From the NCBI GenBank assembly GCA_910577405.1, contig CAJTMG010000019.1, positions 5,388 to 69,387 on the forward strand: DNA of 64,000 bases, read 5' to 3'. The stretch comes from an uncultured Oscillibacter sp. (lineage in GTDB: Bacteria > Bacillota > Clostridia > Oscillospirales > Oscillospiraceae). Shown here one piece after another: positions 35,477-43,027 of the stretch (positions are counted from its first letter, which is position 1; each line of letters begins with the position of its first letter). The translations under genes and the position numbers were made by a program. The notes below the pieces were generated by a model. That model ran no database searches and was not told where the DNA came from. It saw only the letters and a program-made list of their open reading frames with translations.

Positions 35477-35505
35477 ATCATAGCACATACCGCCAAGAAA
35501 TGCAA
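35477..35505 (-). promoter_or_regulatory. Promoter of murA
   Basis: Minus strand TTGCAT (35500-35505), 17 bp, TATGAT (35477-35482). The transcript would start near 35470, giving a leader of about 190 nt. In that leader ACGATTCGTT occurs twice (near 35303 and 35448). Nothing else is seen in the 393-nt gap. Confidence 0.6.
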
Positions 35506-35674
35506 ACCCTTCCGAACGCTTTTCTGCAAAACGACGGAAGGATTTCACATAGGGGCAAAAGAATCTGCTGCTTTCCGGCAAAAAGCCCAATTTTCAATGG
35601 CTGGGCAGGAGAAAGGAGGGATTTTCATCCAGGTCAAGAGCATTCCAAAGCGGCGCGCCCAATGTTTGGGAGTT

Positions 35675-36472
35675 TTATCCAGAGGTAACGGAGCCGGTGG
35701 AGCAGTTGACATAATAATTGGTCGTATCGGTCACGATCTGCCAGGCGGGAACCAGGGACATGGACGCGCCGCTGCTGACAAGTTCATAGCAGAGCCGGGT
35801 TTCCGCAACGGAGGACGCCACCGCCACGCTTTCCCGACGCATTTGCTGGAAAGCGTTCAGGGCTCCGGCGGCGGAGAGCAGGACGGGCTGAGGGTCGGCG
35901 GGAGTCCCGGCGGAGGGAAGCAGCGCCCCGCGGACCGAGGTCACCGCGCCGTCCTCCAGAGCGAAGGTCACGACGCAGTTATAAACCGGCAGGCCCTCAT
36001 AAAGCCGCACGCCCTGCCAGCCGCCGTCGGGACTCTCTTCCGGCCCGGAGAAGCCAAAGGCCCGGCAGAATTGACGGCAGTAGTCCTCCGCGTCCTCCGG
36101 TCCGGCCAGAGTCCCGGAAGCCTCAAAGCTGCCGTTGGACCCGAACAGCGCTTCCCCGGACTCGCTGGCGTACTGGTACAGACCGCCGCCCTGGTCCGCC
36201 GCCGACGCCGCAGAACCCAGAAGCTGTGCCGCCGCCTGTTCCTCCAAAGCGGTGTCACGGCTCAGGGACAGGCTGGCCGGCGGCGCGTCCCAGGAGATGG
36301 CGCCTTCTTCCAGCGTCATGCCGTCCGCCGAGAACAGCGCTCCCAGTTCCTCCGCCGTTCTCCTGCGCGCCTCCTGCTCCGAACGCACCCGCACGCCTAC
36401 CATGCCCATCAGAAAGAGGTTCACAAGCAGCAGAATGATGATAATCACATTTTTTAACTGGTACCGGTCCAT
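35675..36472 (-). CDS. YycI-like membrane-anchored protein
   Basis: 265 aa: one N-terminal transmembrane helix and a long extracytoplasmic region with a PepSY/YycI-like alpha-beta pattern. The start, MDRYQLKNVIIIILLLVNLF, resembles the N-terminus of YycI (WalI), a regulator that inhibits the WalK kinase. Its position near murA, walJ and rlmH resembles the wal locus. No wal kinase or response regulator gene is in view upstream. The assignment to YycI is by motif and context only. RBS is weak. Confidence 0.6.
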   Translation of the reverse strand: MDRYQLKNVIIIILLLVNLFLMGMVGVRVRSEQEARRRTAEELGALFSADGMTLEEGAISWDAPPASLSLSRDTALEEQAAAQLLGSAASAADQGGGLYQYASESGEALFGSNGSFEASGTLAGPEDAEDYCRQFCRAFGFSGPEESPDGGWQGVRLYEGLPVYNCVVTFALEDGAVTSVRGALLPSAGTPADPQPVLLSAAGALNAFQQMRRESVAVASSVAETRLCYELVSSGASMSLVPAWQIVTDTTNYYVNCSTGSVTSG

Positions 36473-36534
36473 AAAAACACCGCACTTTATTAGTAAAAGA
36501 TCAGAGACAGCTTTCCCGGAATCCGCTTAAAAAT

Positions 36535-36578
36535 GAAAGTCAGGAATCAAAGCGTGAAGAGTCTGATTCCTGACTTTC
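36535..36578 (-). terminator. Terminator after metG
   Basis: Perfect 15-bp stem GAAAGTCAGGAATCA / TGATTCCTGACTTTC with a 14-nt loop. Read on the minus strand it is followed by ATTTTTAA. Ends the metG transcript before the YycI-like gene. Confidence 0.8.
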
Positions 36579-36632
36579 GCGGGTGTGGGAATATCAGCCG
36601 CTCCGCAGCCGAAATTCTCTGCCGCCTTGGAA

Positions 36633-38600
36633 TCAGCAGAGTTTCGCGCCGGCGGGAATGGCGTCGTCAACCATCAGCAGGTGCAGGCATTCCTCGCCCT
36701 TTTCGGTGTGGACGGCGGAGATCAGCATACCGTTGCTCTCCAGGCCCATCATCTTCCGGGGCGGCAGGTTGACAATGGCGATCAGCGTCTTGCCCACCAG
36801 GTCCTCCGGCTCGTACCATTTATGAATCCCGGACAAAATCTGACGGTCCGTGCCGGTGCCGTCGTCCAGGGTGAATTTCAGCAGCTTGGCGCTCTTCTTC
36901 ACCGCTTCGCAGGCTTTGACCTTCACCGCCCGGAAATCGCTCTTGCAGAAGGTGTCGAAATCCACCGTTTCCTCCGACTGCGGTTCCAGCTCGATTTCCG
37001 GCAGGGCAGCCTTTTTCGCGGCTTCCACGGCGGCTTGCAGTTCGTCCATGGCCTGCGCGATATCCACCCGGGGGAAGAGATTCTCGCCCTTTTCCACCGT
37101 GACGGTTCTGGGAAGCTTTGCCCATTCCGCGGCGCTCTCCCAGGTCCGGCAGGCTTCCGGCGCGCCGATCTGCCCAAAGAGCTTTTCCATGGAACCCGGC
37201 ATGAAGGGGGTCAGCAGCACGCCGCAGATACGTGTCGTCTCCAGCAGGTTGTAAAGCACGCGGGCAAGCCGGGGATGGTCTTCCGGATTCTTTGCCAGCA
37301 CCCAGGGGGCATTCTCGTCGATATATTTGTTCGCCCGCTGGATGGCCTTGAAGACTTCCTCCAGGGCCTTATGGGGCGCGAACTGCTCCATGCTTTCCTC
37401 GTAGCGTCCCCGGAGGCCCTTCAGCAGTTCCGTGAGTCCTGCGTCCTTTTCCTCATCGGCGCGCTGGTCCTCCGGCAGGGTCCCGCCGAAGAATTTCCCG
37501 GCCATGGCGGTGGTACGGCTGACCAGATTCCCCAGGTCATTGGCAAGGTCGGTGTTGATGGTCTGAATCAGCAGCTCGTTGGAGAAATTGCCGTCGGAAC
37601 CGAAGGGGAACGTCCGCATCAGGAAGAACCGCAGGGCGTCCACCCCGAACTGTTCCGCCAGAATATAGGGATCGACGACGTTGCCCTTGGATTTGCTCAT
37701 CTTGCCGCCGTCCAAAAGCAGCCAGCCATGGCCAAACACATGATCAGGCAGGGGCAGCTCCAGGCTCATCAGCATAGCGGGCCAGATAATGGAGTGGAAC
37801 CGGACGATTTCCTTTCCCACAATATGGGCGTCGGCGGGCCAGTAGCGGTCGTAGCCATCCCGTTTCTCGTTGCCATAGCCCAGAGCGGTGATATAGTTGC
37901 TCAGGGCGTCCACCCAGACATAGACCACATGACCGGGGTCGAAGTCCACAGGAACGCCCCAGGTGAAGCTGGTCCGGGAAACGCAGAGGTCATCCAGGCC
38001 CGGCTCGATGAAGTTTTTCACCATCTCATTCACGCGGCTCCGGGGCTGGAGGAAATCCGTATTTTCCAGCAGGTCCCGCACCCGGTCCGCGTAGTTGCTC
38101 AGGCGGAAGAAATAGGCTTCCTCCTCGGCGTCCTGGACCTCGCGGCCGCAGTCGGGACACTTGCCGTCCACAAGCTGGCTTTCGGTCCAGAACGACTCGC
38201 AGGGCTTACAGTATTTCCCCCTGTAGGTTCCCTTGTAAATATCGCCCTTTTCATACATCTTCCGGAAAATCTTCTGGATGGACTCCACATGATAATCATC
38301 TGTAGTACGGATAAAGCGGTCGTTGGAAATATCCATCAGTTTCCACAGGTCCAGCACGCCCCGGGGACCTTCCACAATCTGGTCCACGAACGCCTTTGGA
38401 GAAACACCTGCTTCTTTGGCTTTGTCCTCGATTTTCTGACCGTGCTCATCGGTACCAGTGAGGAACATCACGTCCTCGCCCCGAAGCCGGTGGTAACGGG
38501 CCAGCACGTCGGTTGCCACGGTGCAGTAGGTGTGGCCAATGTGGAGCTTATCTGAGGGATAGTAGATGGGCGTTGTAATATAGTATTTTTTTCGTTCCAT
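36633..38600 (-). CDS. metG: Methionyl-tRNA synthetase
   Basis: 655 aa. Class I synthetase signature HIGH at residues 20-23, a zinc knob (YCKPCESFW and CPDCGREV), KMSKS motif in GGKMSKSKGN, an anticodon-binding helical region and a C-terminal EMAP/Trbp111-type tRNA-binding domain (residues about 550-655, DFRAVKVKACEAVKKSAKLLKF and PPRKMMGLESNGMLISA). The ATG at 38600 has AAGGAG 10 nt upstream. The longer upstream frame runs through the promoter and is not coding. Confidence 0.96.
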   Translation of the reverse strand: MERKKYYITTPIYYPSDKLHIGHTYCTVATDVLARYHRLRGEDVMFLTGTDEHGQKIEDKAKEAGVSPKAFVDQIVEGPRGVLDLWKLMDISNDRFIRTTDDYHVESIQKIFRKMYEKGDIYKGTYRGKYCKPCESFWTESQLVDGKCPDCGREVQDAEEEAYFFRLSNYADRVRDLLENTDFLQPRSRVNEMVKNFIEPGLDDLCVSRTSFTWGVPVDFDPGHVVYVWVDALSNYITALGYGNEKRDGYDRYWPADAHIVGKEIVRFHSIIWPAMLMSLELPLPDHVFGHGWLLLDGGKMSKSKGNVVDPYILAEQFGVDALRFFLMRTFPFGSDGNFSNELLIQTINTDLANDLGNLVSRTTAMAGKFFGGTLPEDQRADEEKDAGLTELLKGLRGRYEESMEQFAPHKALEEVFKAIQRANKYIDENAPWVLAKNPEDHPRLARVLYNLLETTRICGVLLTPFMPGSMEKLFGQIGAPEACRTWESAAEWAKLPRTVTVEKGENLFPRVDIAQAMDELQAAVEAAKKAALPEIELEPQSEETVDFDTFCKSDFRAVKVKACEAVKKSAKLLKFTLDDGTGTDRQILSGIHKWYEPEDLVGKTLIAIVNLPPRKMMGLESNGMLISAVHTEKGEECLHLLMVDDAIPAGAKLC

Positions 38601-38679
38601 GATTAAGATTCTCCTTTTTGCCGGACGGCCCGAATGAAAGACCGCCGGATAATTACAGCTTACCGCAGTTACAAGAGGT

Positions 38680-38708
38680 ATTATACCAGGAACCCCAAAC
38701 CTTGACAA
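38680..38708 (-). promoter_or_regulatory. Promoter of metG
   Basis: Minus strand TTGTCA (38703-38708), 17 bp, TATAAT (38680-38685). Leader ~70 nt. No T-box or S-box motif is seen in the leader. Confidence 0.75.
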
Positions 38709-38895
38709 CCGTTTTCTGCATTGAAAAGAACCAACGGCCCCCATTTGATGAAGGCCGCTGGCTGAACAAAGTGAACAAAGAGCCGGGAATGCGTCTTGCA
38801 GGATGTTAAGAAGGATTTTTTGGGAAAACCGCAAGAGAAGGATTCAAATGGAAGTGCTAAAATCAGGGATGCTTTTCCGGCTCTTGATTCCTGGA

Positions 38896-39192
38896 TCAAA
38901 GGGTGGTCCAGACGCTGTCGTTCTGATTGCTCTCGACGCAGGCGCGGATAAATTTCAGACCCACGATGCCGTCCTCAATGGTGGGATAGGTGTAGGACGC
39001 GGGAAGGGTTCCGGCTTTTTTTGCAGTCAGATGCTCACAGAAGGAGCGGTAGAGGTTGCCGAACGCCTCAAAGTACCCCTCCGGATGTCCCGACGGCAAA
39101 CGACAGAGGCGGTTGGCTTCGATGCAGTTGCATTCGCGGTTGGCCGTCAGAATCTGAGTGGGTTCGTTCAGACGGGTGAATTTCAGAGACGA
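38896..39192 (-). pseudogene. C-terminal remnant of a Gfo/Idh/MocA-family oxidoreductase
   Basis: About 98 codons resemble the last quarter of Gfo/Idh/MocA dehydrogenases: FTRLNEPTQILTAN, RLCRLPSGHPEGYFEAFGNL and GLKFIRACVESNQNDSVW. The N-terminal Rossmann domain and the catalytic Lys are absent. The upstream frame (39193-39318) is unrelated and runs into the terminator of the next gene. The intact family member at 48764 ends in a similar way (EGLFDAWANLYRR, GVKWIEKCVES), but is not identical. The gene is a remnant left after deletion. Confidence 0.75.
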
Positions 39193-39301
39193 CCGCCTCC
39201 GCAGCCTGATGCCCGTAAAGCCTGTTCTGCGGAGTTCCATCGCGCCGCCCAGGGAGAGTCGGGATTCCTGAGGACGCTTGGAGGATGCGGTTCCGGGGCA
39301 G

Positions 39302-39338
39302 AAAAAAGCCCGTCCCATCCTTTCGGACAGAACGGACT
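39302..39338 (-). terminator. Terminator of the Spo0A_C gene
   Basis: Read on minus: AGTCCGTTCTGTCC-GAAA-GGATGGGACGGGCT, a 14-bp stem with four G-U pairs and a GAAA tetraloop, followed by TTTTTT. Confidence 0.85.
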
Positions 39339-39410
39339 AATGGTCTTCCCGCGTCTTGCCGGGAACGCATGGGGCTGCAAGCGAAACGCCCTTTGTATAC
39401 CTGGACTGCT

Positions 39411-39749
39411 TCAAACTGCCGGATAAGTGCGCTGGATGTAGTTCACAATAATCTCGATCAGCTCGGAGGCCGGCGGCGGGCTGTGGAGCACGTACCTTGC
39501 CGTGTCGCAGAGCTCCTCCCGGTAGTCGTTCCAGGTCCTTACAGAGACAGTGCGGATATTGCGCTCTACGTTGGAGATATTGCAGTCGTAGCACTCCGCA
39601 ACGGGACGGTAAATCTTCTTCCGGACCTCCAGAAGGCGGCTGTCGTCCTCCAGCGCCAGGGCCACCGCCGCTGACAGAAGCCTGTAGCCGTGATAGCGTT
39701 TTTTGATATGCAGCTTCTGGAGCGCGTCTTCAATGTATCTGAGTTCCAT
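39411..39749 (-). CDS. Stand-alone Spo0A C-terminal (DNA-binding) domain protein
   Basis: 112 aa consisting of only the Spo0A_C domain: LQKLHIKKRYHGYRLLSAAV, CYDCNISNVERNIRTVS (recognition helix region) and LIEIIVNYIQRTY. The receiver domain that carries the phosphorylation site in Spo0A is missing, so the protein cannot be controlled by the phosphorelay in the usual manner. ATG at 39749 has AGGAGA 7-8 nt upstream and opens exactly at the domain. An upstream in-frame ATG would add 41 residues without an RBS. It is likely a DNA-binding regulator acting at Spo0A-like sites, possibly on its own promoter. Confidence 0.85.
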   Translation of the reverse strand: MELRYIEDALQKLHIKKRYHGYRLLSAAVALALEDDSRLLEVRKKIYRPVAECYDCNISNVERNIRTVSVRTWNDYREELCDTARYVLHSPPPASELIEIIVNYIQRTYPAV

Positions 39750-39778
39750 AAAATCATCTCCTGTAAGAATCTGGAGAT

Positions 39779-39839
39779 ATTCTATGACAAATTCTGACGC
39801 ATCCAGAAAATAAGACTTTAAATGACAAAAACCGACGCA
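39779..39839 (-). promoter_or_regulatory. Promoter region with 0A-box-like direct repeats
   Basis: ATGACAAATTCTGACGCA (39784-39801) recurs 38 bp away as ATGACAAAAACCGACGCA (39822-39839). On the minus strand each contains TTTGTCA, the core of the Spo0A box. A -10-like TAGAAT (39779-39784) lies at one end and there is no good -35, which fits an activator-dependent promoter for the Spo0A_C gene. The rest of the gap up to 40011 shows no gene I can support. Confidence 0.55.
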
Positions 39840-40011
39840 GTGGTGTGAAAGGCGCGTTGATTTGTTATGCAAGTATAACCTGGTGCGGGCGGATAACGGT
39901 TCTGCGCAGATAAATGGGAGCGAAGAGCGTTTTATGCCCTGCTGCTTTGGGTAAAAATCTGACCGCTTCGAAACAGGAAAAGCCGTTTGAAAGGAATGGT
40001 CTTTTTCATTT

Positions 40012-40064
40012 CCGGCAGGTCGTCCACAGGGTCCCGCAAGCCCTTGGACGGTCTGCCGGTTTTT
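40012..40064 (+). terminator. Strong orphan hairpin with U run
   Basis: CCGGCAGGTCGTCCACAGGG pairs with CCCTTGGACGGTCTGCCGG (two mismatches and one bulge) around an 8-nt loop, then TTTTT. It has the form of a terminator, but no plus-strand gene lies upstream; the nearest is on the minus strand. It may end a short leader or RNA, or be a remnant. Confidence 0.6.
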
Positions 40065-40192
40065 GGCGTGAAGCGGCTTTCTTTATGTCCTTTTCGCGCC
40101 TTGACGGGATGCTCTTTGCGGGAGGCTTCACGGTGTTTTCCGGAGGCCCGTTCTTTTATGCCTTTGCTTTGGAAATCTGTAGGGAAACTACC

Positions 40193-40222
40193 TTGACAAA
40201 GGCCGTTTTTTTCCGATACAAT
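40193..40222 (+). promoter_or_regulatory. Promoter of the binding protein/two-component operon
   Basis: TTGACA (40193-40198), 18 bp, TACAAT (40217-40222). Leader ~135 nt, no defined riboswitch. Confidence 0.7.
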
Positions 40223-40364
40223 ATCCCTGAACAGAAATCCGGACGGAGGCGTTTTCCTTGCGGGGCAGGCGTCCCAAAGCCGGAAAAAATTTTTACCCTT
40301 TTATATAAGCCTGAAAGCGATTTCCGCTGTGATAAGAAGGCGTAAAGAAACCGGAGGCGATATC

Positions 40365-41327
40365 GTGAAGGATGGGCATGGAATGAGTCGGAACCGCGCG
40401 GGGCTGGCCGTCTTGACGCTGTCGTTTCTGCTTCTGCTGGCCGGCTGCGGAGGCGGGAACCGGCAGGCGGAGGAAACGCGGTATGTGGTAGGCGTGGTGA
40501 CAAAATCAGGCTCCAGTGAGTATTGGATGTCCATACGGCGTGGGATGGAAACGGCGGCGGACGAGGCGGGCATGGAGCTGGTGATTCTCTCGCCGGATTC
40601 CGAGGACCGGGAGGACATTCAGGGCAAGATGGCGGAGACCTTGGTGGAACGGGACGTGGACGTGATTGCCGTTTCGCCGATCAACTCCTTTGGACGGCCG
40701 GAATACTTCGATATGGCGGAGGAAAAGGGCATCCCGATTGTCTCCTATGACACCGGCTTCGCGGACTTGGACGTGCCCTATATCGGCATAGACAACCGGC
40801 AGGCGGGCGCGGCCATGGCGGAGCATCTGGCGGAGGCCCTGGATCATCGGGGCGAGGTGGGGCTTGTTACCGGCGGCCTGGAGCAGCTCAGCCATCGCCA
40901 GCGTATGGAGGGCTTTCTGGACTGCATGGAGGACGAGAAAAATATGCGGCTGGTGTTTATCGAAAGCGGGTACAGTAATTTGCAGATGTCCGAGGTGAAA
41001 ATCCGCCGTATTATGAACGCTCATCCGCTGATTGAGGGCATCGCGGCCACCAGCGCTGTCACGGCTCTGGGCATTGCGGAGGGTCTGGAAAAGGACGCGG
41101 TGAAGATTGTCTCCATCGACATTCAAAAGGACTCCGTGGAAGCTGTCCGGGACGGGAGAATCACTGCTTTGATTGAACAGTCCGGCTACGATATCGGCTG
41201 CCGGACCATCCAGTATATCGAAAAGCTCCGGAACGGAACCGCGGACCCCCTTGGCGAGATTTTGGACGCGGGCGTTCTGACGGAGGACAACGCGGCGGAT
41301 TACATAGAGAGGAATTATCAGGAATGA
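40365..41327 (+). CDS. Sugar-type periplasmic-binding lipoprotein (sensor partner)
   Basis: 320 aa, lipobox LLLLAGCGGG (Cys about residue 26), Peripla_BP_4-type fold: YVVGVVTKSGSSEYW, DVDVIAVSPINSFGRPEYF, GIPIVSYDTG, YIGIDNRQAGAAMAEHL and VSIDIQKDSVEAVRDG. Start at a GTG with GGAGG 8 nt upstream (an ATG at 40383 is possible). The stop overlaps the kinase start (ATGA). There is no ABC ATPase or permease gene next to it, so it most likely works as an external sugar sensor for the kinase rather than for uptake. This is an inference. Confidence 0.85.
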   Translation: MKDGHGMSRNRAGLAVLTLSFLLLLAGCGGGNRQAEETRYVVGVVTKSGSSEYWMSIRRGMETAADEAGMELVILSPDSEDREDIQGKMAETLVERDVDVIAVSPINSFGRPEYFDMAEEKGIPIVSYDTGFADLDVPYIGIDNRQAGAAMAEHLAEALDHRGEVGLVTGGLEQLSHRQRMEGFLDCMEDEKNMRLVFIESGYSNLQMSEVKIRRIMNAHPLIEGIAATSAVTALGIAEGLEKDAVKIVSIDIQKDSVEAVRDGRITALIEQSGYDIGCRTIQYIEKLRNGTADPLGEILDAGVLTEDNAADYIERNYQE

Positions 41328-43027
41328 GAAGTATTCGCAGTAAAGTCTTCACGGCGATCCTTTTGATTGCGCTGACGGCGACGCTGGCGGTTGCTTTCTT
41401 CTCCTACCGCAAGTCCGCCCATATGATTCAGGAGAACTACACCGCGTCCCTGGCCCAGGAAGCCGCCCGGACCGCGGAAGCCATCGACCGGGTCTTTCAG
41501 GGGGCGTACCATACCCATATCCATGCCGCCTGCGACCCGGAGCTGCGGGAGACCCTGCTGGACTTTCTGGCGGAGGGAGACGAGCAGAAGCTGGAAGCCT
41601 GCGCGGAACTTCTGAGGACCTTCAACCGGCAGAATGCCAGCATCAGCTCCCTGTACCTTCTGATTCCGGAGGCCAATATTTTGGTGACCTCGGAGGATTA
41701 CCCGGTTTACAGGAAGGACGTGCCCTATGAAGACCTGCATTCCGCGGTGGTTCTGGCGGAGGACACCGGCGGGCCTGGAATCCTCCGGGACGCGGCCCAT
41801 CAGACCTCCGGCATGGTGTGCTTTTCGGAGGCCGTGGAGGACAGGTCCGGGAATCCGCGGGCTTACCTGGTTTCCAATATCAAAGAACGCACCCTTTACT
41901 ATGATTATATTGCCCGGCTGGACGGCGGCGCGATTCAGGCAGCCGTTCTGACCGACCGGGACGGCCGCGTGATGACCTCCCTGGGACAGGCCGCCGTAAG
42001 CTGTGAGGACTGGCTTTTTGAGGACGGCGTGACCGGGATTGAGGGCGAATATCTCTACAGCAGTCAGAAGGCGCCGTTTTCCCAGTGCAGGCTCCTTCTG
42101 GTGGCGGACCGGGGCGTGGTGCTGAACGCGCTGCGGAAGACCCAGCAGGATTACGCGGTGATTCTGATTATGTTTCTGGTCATTTCCACCGTGCTGGCTT
42201 CCAATCTGACGGGCGTGATTTACCGGCCCTTGGGGAAACTGACCGCCGCCATGAGGGAAGTCTCCAACGGCGATCTGGAAACCCGAATTGAAATTGCCTC
42301 CGGGGACGAAATCGAGGTGCTGGCCGGGGAGTTCAACCGGATGCTGGAGAAAATCGAGACATTGATCCAGCAGCTTTTGGACCAGGAGCAGAAAAAGAAG
42401 GACGCGGAACTGGAAGCCCTGCAATACCAGATCACGCCCCATTTTATGTACAATACCCTGAACGCCATCAAATGCGCCGCGCTGATCCACGGAGAACGGG
42501 AGCTGGGCGGCGTGCTGGATGACTTCATTGAACTTCTGCAAGCCTGCGTCAGCAAAAAGGGGGCCTTTCTGACTGTGGCGGAGGATATCCATATTCTGGA
42601 GCGTTATATTCGCTTGCAGGAATTCCGGTTTGACGGGCAGTTTTCCATTCAGTATAAGATTGAGCCCGCCGCGAGAGACTGCCTGGTGCCCCGACTGGTC
42701 CTTCAGCCCCTGGTGGAAAACGCCCTGTTCCATGGCCTGGACAGAAAACGGCAGGACGGGCGGCTGGTGATCCGGGCAGTAACCGAGGACGGCAGACTGT
42801 ATCTGTGCGTGCAGGACAACGGGCGGGGCATGACGGCAGAGCAGATTGACCAGCTTCTTCACAGCGAGGTCCGGAAAACCCGGGGCCTGACCGCCGTGGG
42901 AGTGCCCAATGTCCGGGACCGGCTGGCGCTCTATTACGGAGACCGGGCAGGCCTGCAATACGAGAGCGGCGGGACGGGGACCACGGCCATCATTTACCTG
43001 CCGGCGGAGAAGGGAGGCGCGGAATGA
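41324..43027 (+). CDS. Sensor histidine kinase, YesM/LytS type
   Basis: 567 aa. Membrane segments at about 8-26 and 278-298 flank an extracytoplasmic sensor region. Next come a HAMP domain (300-350), a His_kinase domain with the phosphoacceptor His at 373 (QITPHFMYN), and a HATPase domain (N box LVENALFHGL, G1 DNGRGM, G2 GVPNVRDRL). Overlaps both neighbours by 4 nt. With the AraC-type regulator it forms the YesMN class, which controls carbohydrate genes. Confidence 0.9.
   Translation: MRSIRSKVFTAILLIALTATLAVAFFSYRKSAHMIQENYTASLAQEAARTAEAIDRVFQGAYHTHIHAACDPELRETLLDFLAEGDEQKLEACAELLRTFNRQNASISSLYLLIPEANILVTSEDYPVYRKDVPYEDLHSAVVLAEDTGGPGILRDAAHQTSGMVCFSEAVEDRSGNPRAYLVSNIKERTLYYDYIARLDGGAIQAAVLTDRDGRVMTSLGQAAVSCEDWLFEDGVTGIEGEYLYSSQKAPFSQCRLLLVADRGVVLNALRKTQQDYAVILIMFLVISTVLASNLTGVIYRPLGKLTAAMREVSNGDLETRIEIASGDEIEVLAGEFNRMLEKIETLIQQLLDQEQKKKDAELEALQYQITPHFMYNTLNAIKCAALIHGERELGGVLDDFIELLQACVSKKGAFLTVAEDIHILERYIRLQEFRFDGQFSIQYKIEPAARDCLVPRLVLQPLVENALFHGLDRKRQDGRLVIRAVTEDGRLYLCVQDNGRGMTAEQIDQLLHSEVRKTRGLTAVGVPNVRDRLALYYGDRAGLQYESGGTGTTAIIYLPAEKGGAE

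Noticed and set aside
38709..38895. T-box or S-box leader upstream of metG
   Set aside because: None of the conserved T-box or SAM-box motifs is present.
39914..40345. 143-codon ORF ahead of the binding protein operon
   Set aside because: Crosses the strong hairpin and the promoter; no family pattern.
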